Below are positions 16,299 to 23,755 of a stretch of 26,251 bases of DNA, in pieces. The notes beneath the pieces were generated by a model. It searched no databases, had not been told where the DNA came from, and worked only from the letters and a program-made list of their open reading frames with translations. How positions within the stretch are numbered: the stretch's first letter is position 1; each line of letters starts with the position of its first letter. The DNA comes from an uncultured Bacteroidota bacterium (GTDB taxonomy: Bacteria > Bacteroidota > Bacteroidia > Chitinophagales > S012-47). Position numbers and translations under genes: made by a program. The stretch is taken from the NCBI GenBank assembly GCA_913062655.1, contig CAJXXO010000005.1, positions 1-26,251 on the forward strand, written 5' to 3'.

Positions 16299-18062
16299 TT
16301 ACTCTGCCTTCAGTAGCGGCACGGATGCTTGCTGGCCATCTGCCGTAGAGAGATGCAACAAGTAATAGCCTTTGGCGAGCGATGCGCCAGGGATAGTGAA
16401 CCGTTGTTCCCCTTCCTGTAGGCGCCAGTTCGTTTGCCAAAAGACACGGCCCGAGGCATCTACCAATTGCACATCAGCGGTTTGCTCATAACCCGCTAAT
16501 ACCTCAACAGACGCTTGAGCACGGAATGGATTGGGATACACCCGTGTGATCTGCAGATCGTCCTTTGGGGGTGCTATGAAGACCTCTTGTATGGGAAAAT
16601 ACTCATACTTTCCATCCAGGTCGGTTTGCTTGAGGCGATAGTAGCTGTAGCCCGGTAGTGGATTTTCATCATAGCGCACATAGGCTGTAGGGGTGCTGCT
16701 GTTGATCTGACCCGGCTCGGTAAAAATGGGTTCAAAATGCTCACCATCCTTACTCCGCTCAATGGTGAAGTATTCATTATTGATTTCTAACATGGTTTCC
16801 CAGGCCAGCTCTACCTGGCCGTTATCAGTGGGTTGCGCTTGGAAGTAGGCCAGCTCTATAGGCAGCAGGCTACCATTGGTAGGAAAGAGGGAGCCTACAG
16901 AAAAAAATGAACCAGGATCGCTTTGATTATTGTATTCTGTTTCGATCCAGGCGGCAGACAATTGTGTATTGAGTATTCGCACTTCGTCCATAATGCCATC
17001 GAATTCGTTTCGAACCTGGATATTACTAGAACTTCCATTACTTTGATCAGCACCAATGATAAAAGGTCGTGGTCTGGATGGAGAAGCTGAAGCGCGACTA
17101 TTATCGTTTCCTATCCTTTGGCCATCAATGTACAGCTCTTGGGTTCGTCCTCTCCACTCTCCGATGGCTACCATATGGTACCACTGGCCATCATCCAATT
17201 CTGCATCTTCCTCTATTTCGCTGCGACTTCTATTCCAATCTTCATCCATATACCGCCACCTGATTTCCTCATCATCGTCATCGTAACGCAGGCTAAACTC
17301 ATCATTTCCATTGCCAATCCGCATGTCAAACATATATTGTCTATCGGCACCCCCCGAATTAAACCTTACCCACATACTAATGGTCCAGCCACCATCAGAA
17401 GGGATGGCATCCTCATTTATCGTCAAGAAGTCATTATTGCCATCAAAGTCTTCTCCTTTTCCGATAAGTGCATTGTTGGCGGTGCTGGTACCGTTTCTCG
17501 AAGCGTCATACACGCCTGTAGCATCATCCGTGTTGCCATCAAAATGGTACACACCATTATACTCGCTGCTCCAGGTATTGCTAGAAGAAGGATCACTACT
17601 TACACTGCTATTACCAAAATAAAGGTGAATCTCAGAGTCAGTAGTAGCAGATAAGCTGGGGTATCGGACCCAAAGCACTATTTCTCCCGTACTGGGGTCG
17701 TAATGTTCCAGCTCCTGGTCGAGTAACGTACCATCTGCCAGCGCAGCGCGTATGTCATATCCGCTGCTGTGCACTACATATCCACCATTGCTGGTGGTTG
17801 CCAGGTCGGCATCAGTAAATTGTAACAACACTGGAAAATCGACCAATGCGTTACTGCCGGGTATTTCTGATTCCTGAATGGTAATTATTTTTTTGTAATC
17901 ATACCCCGGCAAATTATTGGCGTGGGAGGTGTGTACCGTACCCAACTGAAACCAAATGACCCCCACTATTCCTACAACGAGGGCGACCATACCGATGGTA
18001 GCTACTCGCCACAATTGTGTCGAAGACTTTACCTTTGTTGTATTTCGTAATTGTGTCCGCAT
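16299..18062 (-). CDS. T9SS-secreted protein with one DUF2341-LamG module
   Basis: The product is 587 residues and a close paralogue of the gene at 12165. The N-terminal basic stretch MRTQLRNTTK is followed by a membrane segment (about 20-41) and a likely cleavage site SHA/NN at residue 48. Then comes NNLPGYDYKK, identical in both proteins. One DUF2341-like domain (about 51-152) and one LamG domain (about 165-385, with FDGNNDFLTI, WTISMWVRF, MDEVRILN) follow. From residue 398 runs the LPIELAYF...EINNEYFTIERSKDGE module, nearly identical to the paralogue, and then a more diverged T9SS sorting domain (VYPNPF, KGYYLLHL). It is probably a cell-surface or released carbohydrate-binding-type protein. 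No catalytic residues were recognised. Confidence 0.9.
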   Translation of the reverse strand: MRTQLRNTTKVKSSTQLWRVATIGMVALVVGIVGVIWFQLGTVHTSHANNLPGYDYKKIITIQESEIPGSNALVDFPVLLQFTDADLATTSNGGYVVHSSGYDIRAALADGTLLDQELEHYDPSTGEIVLWVRYPSLSATTDSEIHLYFGNSSVSSDPSSSNTWSSEYNGVYHFDGNTDDATGVYDASRNGTSTANNALIGKGEDFDGNNDFLTINEDAIPSDGGWTISMWVRFNSGGADRQYMFDMRIGNGNDEFSLRYDDDDEEIRWRYMDEDWNRSRSEIEEDAELDDGQWYHMVAIGEWRGRTQELYIDGQRIGNDNSRASASPSRPRPFIIGADQSNGSSSNIQVRNEFDGIMDEVRILNTQLSAAWIETEYNNQSDPGSFFSVGSLFPTNGSLLPIELAYFQAQPTDNGQVELAWETMLEINNEYFTIERSKDGEHFEPIFTEPGQINSSTPTAYVRYDENPLPGYSYYRLKQTDLDGKYEYFPIQEVFIAPPKDDLQITRVYPNPFRAQASVEVLAGYEQTADVQLVDASGRVFWQTNWRLQEGEQRFTIPGASLAKGYYLLHLSTADGQQASVPLLKAE

Positions 18063-18188
18063 AGTTGCTGTTCATTTTTTGCGCAGAAAGCATGTAAGAT
18101 TTCCACTACTTTCAACACACTATCTAGTATTGCAGACATAAAAGAAATGCAAGCCTGTATGATTTACACGGCTAATCGGCAGACGGCT

Positions 18189-18196
18189 CAAATATA
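18189..18196 (-). promoter_or_regulatory. Candidate -7 box for the one-module T9SS gene
   Basis: On the minus strand TATATTTG matches TAnnTTTG, about 127 nt before the ATG at 18062. No -33 TTG at the proper distance is evident. Confidence 0.35.
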
Positions 18197-18245
18197 CCGT
18201 TCAATAGCATTTGCTGACAGGTAGATCGAAAGCCGTATTCCTCCA

Positions 18246-19163
18246 TTACGAGTGGCTGTACAAATCGCGAACCGCTTCGGCCACTGAAGTCCACTTGTAA
18301 GAGAAGCCCGCCTTTTGAATCTTATCGGCACTAACCCGAGCACTATACAAGACGGCATCAGCCATCTGTCCTAAGGCCAGTCGCAGGGCAAAAGAAGGAG
18401 CGGGCAGGAGTAGGGCCGTCTGTGGCAAGCCGCTGCGAACCGCCTTGGTAAATGCTTTATTGGTAATTGGGTTGGGCGCCACAGCATTGTATACCCCCCG
18501 CAGATGTTCCTGCTCTATAGCGAAGAGAAACTGTCGGGCCAGGTCTTCCACATGTATCCAGCTATAATATTGTTGGCCATCACCAAAATAAGTGGCCAGT
18601 CCGAACCGCATGGGCTGTACCAGTTTTGGCAGCGCGCCTCCTTCCCGGGCGAGTACCACCCCGATCCTGATTTTCACTGTACGCACGCCTAATGTCGTCA
18701 CCTCGTCAACTGCTTTTTCCCATGCGACACAGACCTCTTCAAGAAATCCATCCTGGCCCGGATCACTTTCCTCCGTAAGCCATTCCGCATTCCGATCGCC
18801 ATAATAGCCTATAGCACTGGCGCTGATAAAGCTTTTTACCTGATGATCTACCGACTGCAGCGCTTTTGCCAGTAAAGCGGTCGATTGAACACGGCTGTCC
18901 AGAATGACTTGCTGTCGTGCTTTCGTCCATCGCTTATCGGCAATACCCGCTCCGGCCAAGTGAATGATATGGTCTGCTTGCTGAATAGCCCTTTCATCTA
19001 TTTGACCTTGCCCGATATCCCATTGATAGGTGGGCACATCGCCCGAATGGGCCGACCGGGATAGGTGGATAACCTTGTACCCGTGGTGTAACAATAGTGC
19101 TGTGAGGTGCTGCCCGATTAAGCCAGACCCTCCAGTAATCAGGACAGTAGCCGGTGATGCCAT
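18246..19163 (-). CDS. TIGR01777/YfcH-like NAD(P)-binding epimerase-family protein
   Basis: The product is 305 residues, the usual length of this extended-SDR subfamily. The N-terminal Rossmann motif is TGGSGLIG (10-17). Further family marks are HLAGAGIADKRWT (68-80), the SASAIGYYGDR segment (114-124) holding the SDR Tyr region, GDGQQYYSWIHVEDLAR (194-210) and the C-terminal DUF1731-like part (from about 250). The biochemical function of the family is not settled; NAD(P)-dependent action on a sugar-like or other small substrate is likely. The start is ATG at 19161-19163. It diverges from the ABC-importer operon, with 65 bp between starts. No terminator was seen in the 183 bp after it. Confidence 0.92.
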   Translation of the reverse strand: MASPATVLITGGSGLIGQHLTALLLHHGYKVIHLSRSAHSGDVPTYQWDIGQGQIDERAIQQADHIIHLAGAGIADKRWTKARQQVILDSRVQSTALLAKALQSVDHQVKSFISASAIGYYGDRNAEWLTEESDPGQDGFLEEVCVAWEKAVDEVTTLGVRTVKIRIGVVLAREGGALPKLVQPMRFGLATYFGDGQQYYSWIHVEDLARQFLFAIEQEHLRGVYNAVAPNPITNKAFTKAVRSGLPQTALLLPAPSFALRLALGQMADAVLYSARVSADKIQKAGFSYKWTSVAEAVRDLYSHS

Positions 19164-19171
19164 AGAATAGT

Positions 19172-19207
19172 TTTGATAGTGAGGCGCTTAGCGGGGTTCT
19201 ATTTTTG
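19172..19207 (+). promoter_or_regulatory. Promoter of the ABC-importer operon
   Basis: TTTG (19172-19175) and TATTTTTG (19200-19207) are 24 nt apart, slightly long but close to the Bacteroidota pattern. The box overlaps the upstream candidate start at 19205, which argues for the ATG at 19229. Confidence 0.5.
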
Positions 19208-19228
19208 AATGTAACGAAAATTCGCTCT

Positions 19229-21001
19229 ATGCGTACGCGAACCACGGTGCTGAACACCCGCTCATCGGTTTTGTTTGCCGGTTTCATTTTGCTTCTATTG
19301 CTCCTTTTATCGCGGTGTAGCGGCCCCTCTGCCGAGTCGACACCCAACGAGGTAATCGTATGGGAGCTTAACGAACCCAGCTCGCTCAATCCACTAACGG
19401 CTAACGACCTGGCCGCACAACTGCTCCTCAATTATACCCACCAAAAACTACTCAATTACGATTACGATACCTACGAATTGATCCCTGTATTGGCAGCAAA
19501 CCGGCCGGAGATCACCCTTTTAGGTGACACCGCCATGCAGCTCGCCTATACCCTGCGTCCGGAAGCTACCTGGGACGATGGCACCCCTATTACCGGATAC
19601 GATGTGGCCTTTACCTACAAAGTCATTGCCCACCCGGACATACCGGCCGATCACCTGAAACCGTACCTCTCGTCCATTACCCACATCGAAGTTGACGCAG
19701 ACCACCCGAAGCAGTTTACGCTCACCTGCCAGCCCGTGCAGATGCGAGCCGAGATTTCCACCGGTGCCGAAGCCTTTATTTTGCCAAAGCATGTATACGA
19801 CCCGGAGGGCTGGCTCGATGACATTCGCTACAACGCCACACTGACCGGGCCGGAAGAAAAACTGTCTGCGTTTGCCGACTACTTCACACACATTCGCTTT
19901 GCCCGGCAACCCGATTCCATCATTGGTTCCGGAGCCTACAAGATTGCTCGATGGGAGACGGGACAACGTGTGGTGGTGACCCGCAAAGACAATTGGTGGG
20001 GGGATGCCGTTGAGGCTAAGCAAAATGAATACTTTGAGGCCTACCCTACAACCATTACACACGAAATCATATCCGATCAGTCGGCAGCTATCACCGCTCT
20101 CAAGGGTGGGCAACTGGATGTAATGCGCAGCGTGCGCGCTAAAGACTACCGGGAAGATCTGATGGAAAATGAGCGGGTCAACGACCAATTCAACCTGCAT
20201 CAGCCCCCACAGTTTTCTTACTCTTGTTTTGGCATCCACCAACAGCATCGCTTTCTGAACGATAAGCTAACCCGACAAGCACTGGCTTACCTGGTGCCCT
20301 ATCAGCGGATGCGGGAGGATATCCTCTACGGATTTGGCGAGCCGATTACCGGTCCGGTACTGCCCTTCATCGCGCAATGGTATAACGACACCCTACAACC
20401 GTACACCTATCAACCGGAGAAGGCAGCAGCACTACTCCGACAAGCCGGCTGGGTGGATAGAGACCAGGATGGACTGCTGGAGAAGCAAATCGATGGTGAA
20501 TGGGTGCCCTTTTCCTTTTCCTTTCTCTACAATGCCGGCAACCGGGACCGCGAAAAGGTGGCCCTGATGTACCAGAACGCCTTGGAGAAAGCAGGCATAC
20601 AGATGGACATTACCCCGTTTGAATGGAGCATTTACCTGGACAAAATCATGTCCCACGACTTCGACATGTTTTATGTGGTCTTGAGTACGGATCCGGGGCT
20701 GGAGGACTTCTCTCAGCTTTGGCATACCGCCTCTGCCAATGGCGGCTCTAACTTTGTCGAGTTTGGTGATGCCTCCACTGATGCGTTGATCGACTCGATC
20801 AATACCACCCTTGATGAAGCGCAACGGGCTGATCTGGTGCGGCAGTTTCAAGCCATTCTGCACGATGAGGTGCCGTATATATTTCTTTGGACCCCGGAAA
20901 ACCGGATTGCCATTCACAACCGACTGGAGAACGGTCACCTATCCGCCTACCGGCCAGGGTTCTGGACCCCTGGCCTTCGTCTGGCGAATGCAAACGAATG
21001 A
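19229..21001 (+). CDS. Peptide-type ABC transporter substrate-binding lipoprotein (SBP family 5)
   Basis: The product is 590 residues from ATG 19229. A hydrophobic run of leucines ends in LSRC (Cys30), a lipobox-like site with an unusual Arg before the Cys, so it is probably a lipoprotein. The mature part shows family-5 marks: ELNEPSSLNPLTANDLAAQ near the start, TLRPEATWDDGTPITGYDVAFTYK, GSGAYKIARWETGQRVVV, ALKGGQLDV and, near the end, VPYIFLWTPENRIAIHN. Family members capture oligopeptides, nickel chelates or other solutes in the periplasm for import. The substrate cannot be told from sequence. It is the first gene of a three-gene operon, 9 bp before the first permease. Confidence 0.92.
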   Translation: MRTRTTVLNTRSSVLFAGFILLLLLLLSRCSGPSAESTPNEVIVWELNEPSSLNPLTANDLAAQLLLNYTHQKLLNYDYDTYELIPVLAANRPEITLLGDTAMQLAYTLRPEATWDDGTPITGYDVAFTYKVIAHPDIPADHLKPYLSSITHIEVDADHPKQFTLTCQPVQMRAEISTGAEAFILPKHVYDPEGWLDDIRYNATLTGPEEKLSAFADYFTHIRFARQPDSIIGSGAYKIARWETGQRVVVTRKDNWWGDAVEAKQNEYFEAYPTTITHEIISDQSAAITALKGGQLDVMRSVRAKDYREDLMENERVNDQFNLHQPPQFSYSCFGIHQQHRFLNDKLTRQALAYLVPYQRMREDILYGFGEPITGPVLPFIAQWYNDTLQPYTYQPEKAAALLRQAGWVDRDQDGLLEKQIDGEWVPFSFSFLYNAGNRDREKVALMYQNALEKAGIQMDITPFEWSIYLDKIMSHDFDMFYVVLSTDPGLEDFSQLWHTASANGGSNFVEFGDASTDALIDSINTTLDEAQRADLVRQFQAILHDEVPYIFLWTPENRIAIHNRLENGHLSAYRPGFWTPGLRLANANE

Positions 21002-21010
21002 TGTTGGCCC

Positions 21011-22444
21011 ATGGCTCGATACCTCCTCAAGCGTCTGCTATTGATGGTACCTACTTTGGTACTCATTTCGCTGTTGACCTTCTTCATCAGTACGCAGACA
21101 CCTGGCGACCCGGTGGCCCTGCAATGGCAACAAGATGAGTCCAACTTTCGCCAATGGCAGCAATCTGAGGCGCAATACCGGCAACGAAGAGCCGCCCTGG
21201 GCCTAGATAAACCCCTCTTTTACTTTTCCTTTTCCCGCTTGTCTATGCCGGATACCCTGTACCGCATTGCCTCTCCTATCCAGCGAAGATGGCTCCGGCA
21301 AAGGGTTCACCAAACCGGTCATTGGCCTTCAGTAGAACAGCTCTACCATCAACTGCGGCAGTTGGAAGCCGCCAGCTACCAGCCCCCCTCCACTTACTTC
21401 GATGCCCAGGCATTGATCGACATCCGCCAGGGGTTGAACGATCTATACCGCACCGATGACCAGGAAGCCGCCCGGCAAGCGTGGGTCGATATTTCGCACA
21501 GCATCGACACGGCCAGGGGATTGGCGTTTCTACAAGCACCGGCTCAATCCGTAGAGCTGGCGTGGACCCGCGTTGAGGCAGCCGCCCAACCGTGGCGCAG
21601 TTATGTGCCTGCCCTGCATTGGCATGGGTGGGACAACCAATACCACCGCTGGCTATTTGGCGGAGGCGGACAGCGAGGGTTACTCCAGGGGTACCTGGGC
21701 CGGTCTTACCGCAATCAACGGGCGGTAACGGCCGAGCTAGGGACAGCCATCGGCACTACGCTACAGTTAAGCCTGATCGCCATTGTGCTCGCTTATCTTA
21801 TCGCCATTCCATTAGGTGTATTTTCGGCTGCCAGAAGAAACAGTCGATGGGACAAGGGCATCCAAACCAGTTTGTTTGTACTGTATTCATTGCCTGCATT
21901 CTGGATCGGCACCCTGCTGATCGTCTTTTTAGGCGGAGGCGATTTTCTCAACTGGTTCCCGCCTTATGGGTTGGGGAATACGCGTGGTTTATCTGGTTGG
22001 GAGGCCTTTTGGGTTCGAGCGCATCACTTGGTGCTGCCTATTGTTTGCCTGGTCTATCCTACCCTTGCTTTCCTTAGCAGACAGGCGAGAGGCGGCATGG
22101 TACAGAGCCTGCATGAAGACTATATCCGCACCGCACGAGCGAAAGGATTGGGGGAATCCCGGGTAATCTGGTGGCATGGTTTCCGCAATGCCTTGCTGTC
22201 CATCATTACCCTGTTTGCCAATGTATTTCCCTACGCCATTGCAGGATCTGTAATCGTGGAGGTCGTTTTTTCGATACCCGGTATGGGCAAGATGACCTTA
22301 GACGCTTTGTATGCACGCGATTACCCCATCGTATATGGTGTGGTAATCGTTACCGCGGTATTGACCCTGATTGGATATTGGGTGAGCGATGCCTTGTACA
22401 GCCTGGCCGATCCGCGGATACGCTTTAAACCCGGCCACCGATGA
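21011..22444 (+). CDS. ABC transporter permease, DppB/OppB type, with large periplasmic insertion
   Basis: The product is 477 residues; most relatives have about 310-360. The first membrane helix (about 8-28, RLLLMVPTLVLISLLTFFI) is followed by PGDPV, as usual. Some 220 residues then come before the second helix (TTLQLSLIAIVLAYLIAIPLG), where relatives have about 70-80. The insertion is rich in Gln, Trp and Tyr and looks helical. The C-terminal half is regular, with the EAA loop HEDYIRTARAKGLGESRVIWWHGFRNAL, GSVIVEVVFSIPGMG, and LADPRIRFK at the end. It forms the inner-membrane channel with the next gene, which it overlaps by ATGA, indicating translational coupling. Confidence 0.92.
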   Translation: MARYLLKRLLLMVPTLVLISLLTFFISTQTPGDPVALQWQQDESNFRQWQQSEAQYRQRRAALGLDKPLFYFSFSRLSMPDTLYRIASPIQRRWLRQRVHQTGHWPSVEQLYHQLRQLEAASYQPPSTYFDAQALIDIRQGLNDLYRTDDQEAARQAWVDISHSIDTARGLAFLQAPAQSVELAWTRVEAAAQPWRSYVPALHWHGWDNQYHRWLFGGGGQRGLLQGYLGRSYRNQRAVTAELGTAIGTTLQLSLIAIVLAYLIAIPLGVFSAARRNSRWDKGIQTSLFVLYSLPAFWIGTLLIVFLGGGDFLNWFPPYGLGNTRGLSGWEAFWVRAHHLVLPIVCLVYPTLAFLSRQARGGMVQSLHEDYIRTARAKGLGESRVIWWHGFRNALLSIITLFANVFPYAIAGSVIVEVVFSIPGMGKMTLDALYARDYPIVYGVVIVTAVLTLIGYWVSDALYSLADPRIRFKPGHR

Positions 22445-23700
22445 GATGGCTTCGCCCCATATCGACCTTTCGGAGGCGCCTGTGTCAAACGCGTCAGGGT
22501 CGCTGGGTGTGGCGCGGCCTGGTGGTGATTGCCTTGCTGTATATTCTGGCCGACTTTTTGGCGCAAGACAAACCTTTGCTCGCCCAATACCAGGGGAAAG
22601 TCTATGCACCGGTAGCGCTGGAATACCTGGTTGATTGGGGTTGGCGGTCGTGGCCTGATGGGCTGGCACGGCTTGACTGGCACACGGCAGAAGTGGATTG
22701 GGCCGCCTGGCCTTTAATTCCCTATGACGCCCGGTACCAGGATGTGGAGAATGCCTCCGTAAGCCCTTTTGAGTCACAACAGCTTTCCCATTGGTCTAAC
22801 CGTCACTGGTTAGGCACCGATGAGCTGGGCCGCGACCTGTTGGCCGCTCTGATCCATGCCGTGAGGATCGATATCACTGTTGGCCTCTTGGCGATGATGC
22901 TGGCCGGAATATTGGGATTGTTGCTGGGGAGTGCCGCAGGGTTTTGGGGGGATCATAAGTGGCGGCTGTCGCGCGCATCGGTAGTCGGTGCAGTGATCGG
23001 TCTGTGGCCTGCCTGGTTTTATGGTTTTAGTGTCCGACAATGGACTTTGCAGCAAGCGTTGCAAAGCCATGTCTTCGCCTTCCTCGGTCACTTGTTGTTG
23101 TCGCTGCTACTATTTAGCGCATTGTGGCTGGGTTGCATTTTCCTCTTTCGTTGGTTGGCAAAGGGGTCGTGGTGGCGTCAGCCGGTCTCTATTCCGCTGG
23201 ACCTGGTCGTCTCCCGGCTCATAGAGGTAACAGTATCCATACCCGTGCTGTTTCTGATACTGCTCATCTTATCGCTCACCCAGGAAGGCTCATTGCTTTG
23301 GGTGATGCTGGTAATTGGATTTACCCGGTGGACCGGCATTGCACGGTTGGTTCGGGGTGAGTTGCTGCGGATTCGGCAACTGGACTACCTGGCTGCGGGC
23401 GAGAGTATGGGCTTTCGCGAACGGTACCTGTTGCTACAACATGCCCTACCTAATGCCATGGGACCGGTATCTATCGCCCTAGCCTTTGGCATCGCCAACG
23501 CGATACTCATCGAAGGCTTTCTCTCCTTCATTGGCTTGGGGCTGCCACCTGATGTGCCTACCTGGGGTAGCCTGCTCAACCTGGGCCGGGAAAATGTACA
23601 CGACTGGTGGTTAGCTTTGTTTCCCGGCTTGGCCCTATTCGCTACCGTTACGCTGTTCAATCTGTTGGGTGCCAGCTTGCAAGAAGGAAAATCCCGTTAA
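22441..23700 (+). CDS. ABC transporter permease, DppC/YejE-like, with extra membrane hairpin
   Basis: The product is 419 residues; usual DppC proteins have about 300 and YejE about 340. After the first helix comes DKPLLAQYQGKVYAPV, a stretch resembling YejE, then the classic LGTDELGRDLLA. Following the second helix (ITVGLLAMMLAGILGLLLGSA) there is an insertion of about 90 residues with two or three hydrophobic segments (near VVGAVIGLWPAWFYGF and FLGHLLLSLLLFSALWLGCIFLF). The normal course resumes at VVSRLIEVTVSIPVLFLILL. The EAA loop LDYLAAGESMGFRERYLLLQHALPNAM and FLSFIGLGLPPDVPTWG are intact. No ATPase gene follows, so the nucleotide-binding subunits must be encoded elsewhere. Confidence 0.9.
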   Translation: MRWLRPISTFRRRLCQTRQGRWVWRGLVVIALLYILADFLAQDKPLLAQYQGKVYAPVALEYLVDWGWRSWPDGLARLDWHTAEVDWAAWPLIPYDARYQDVENASVSPFESQQLSHWSNRHWLGTDELGRDLLAALIHAVRIDITVGLLAMMLAGILGLLLGSAAGFWGDHKWRLSRASVVGAVIGLWPAWFYGFSVRQWTLQQALQSHVFAFLGHLLLSLLLFSALWLGCIFLFRWLAKGSWWRQPVSIPLDLVVSRLIEVTVSIPVLFLILLILSLTQEGSLLWVMLVIGFTRWTGIARLVRGELLRIRQLDYLAAGESMGFRERYLLLQHALPNAMGPVSIALAFGIANAILIEGFLSFIGLGLPPDVPTWGSLLNLGRENVHDWWLALFPGLALFATVTLFNLLGASLQEGKSR

Positions 23701-23755
23701 TGGGCACACAATTTGTACATCCATGCGTTCATTGAGCGACCAATTGGTAATTTTA

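Noticed and set aside
19205..19228. Earlier start for the binding lipoprotein
   Set aside because: It overlaps the -7 promoter box at 19200-19207; the ATG at 19229 gives a normal signal peptide.
19520..20248. A 242-residue open frame on the minus strand
   Set aside because: It lies wholly inside the substrate-binding protein gene on the plus strand, whose product shows clear family motifs. The opposite frame has no recognisable domain and is a shadow.
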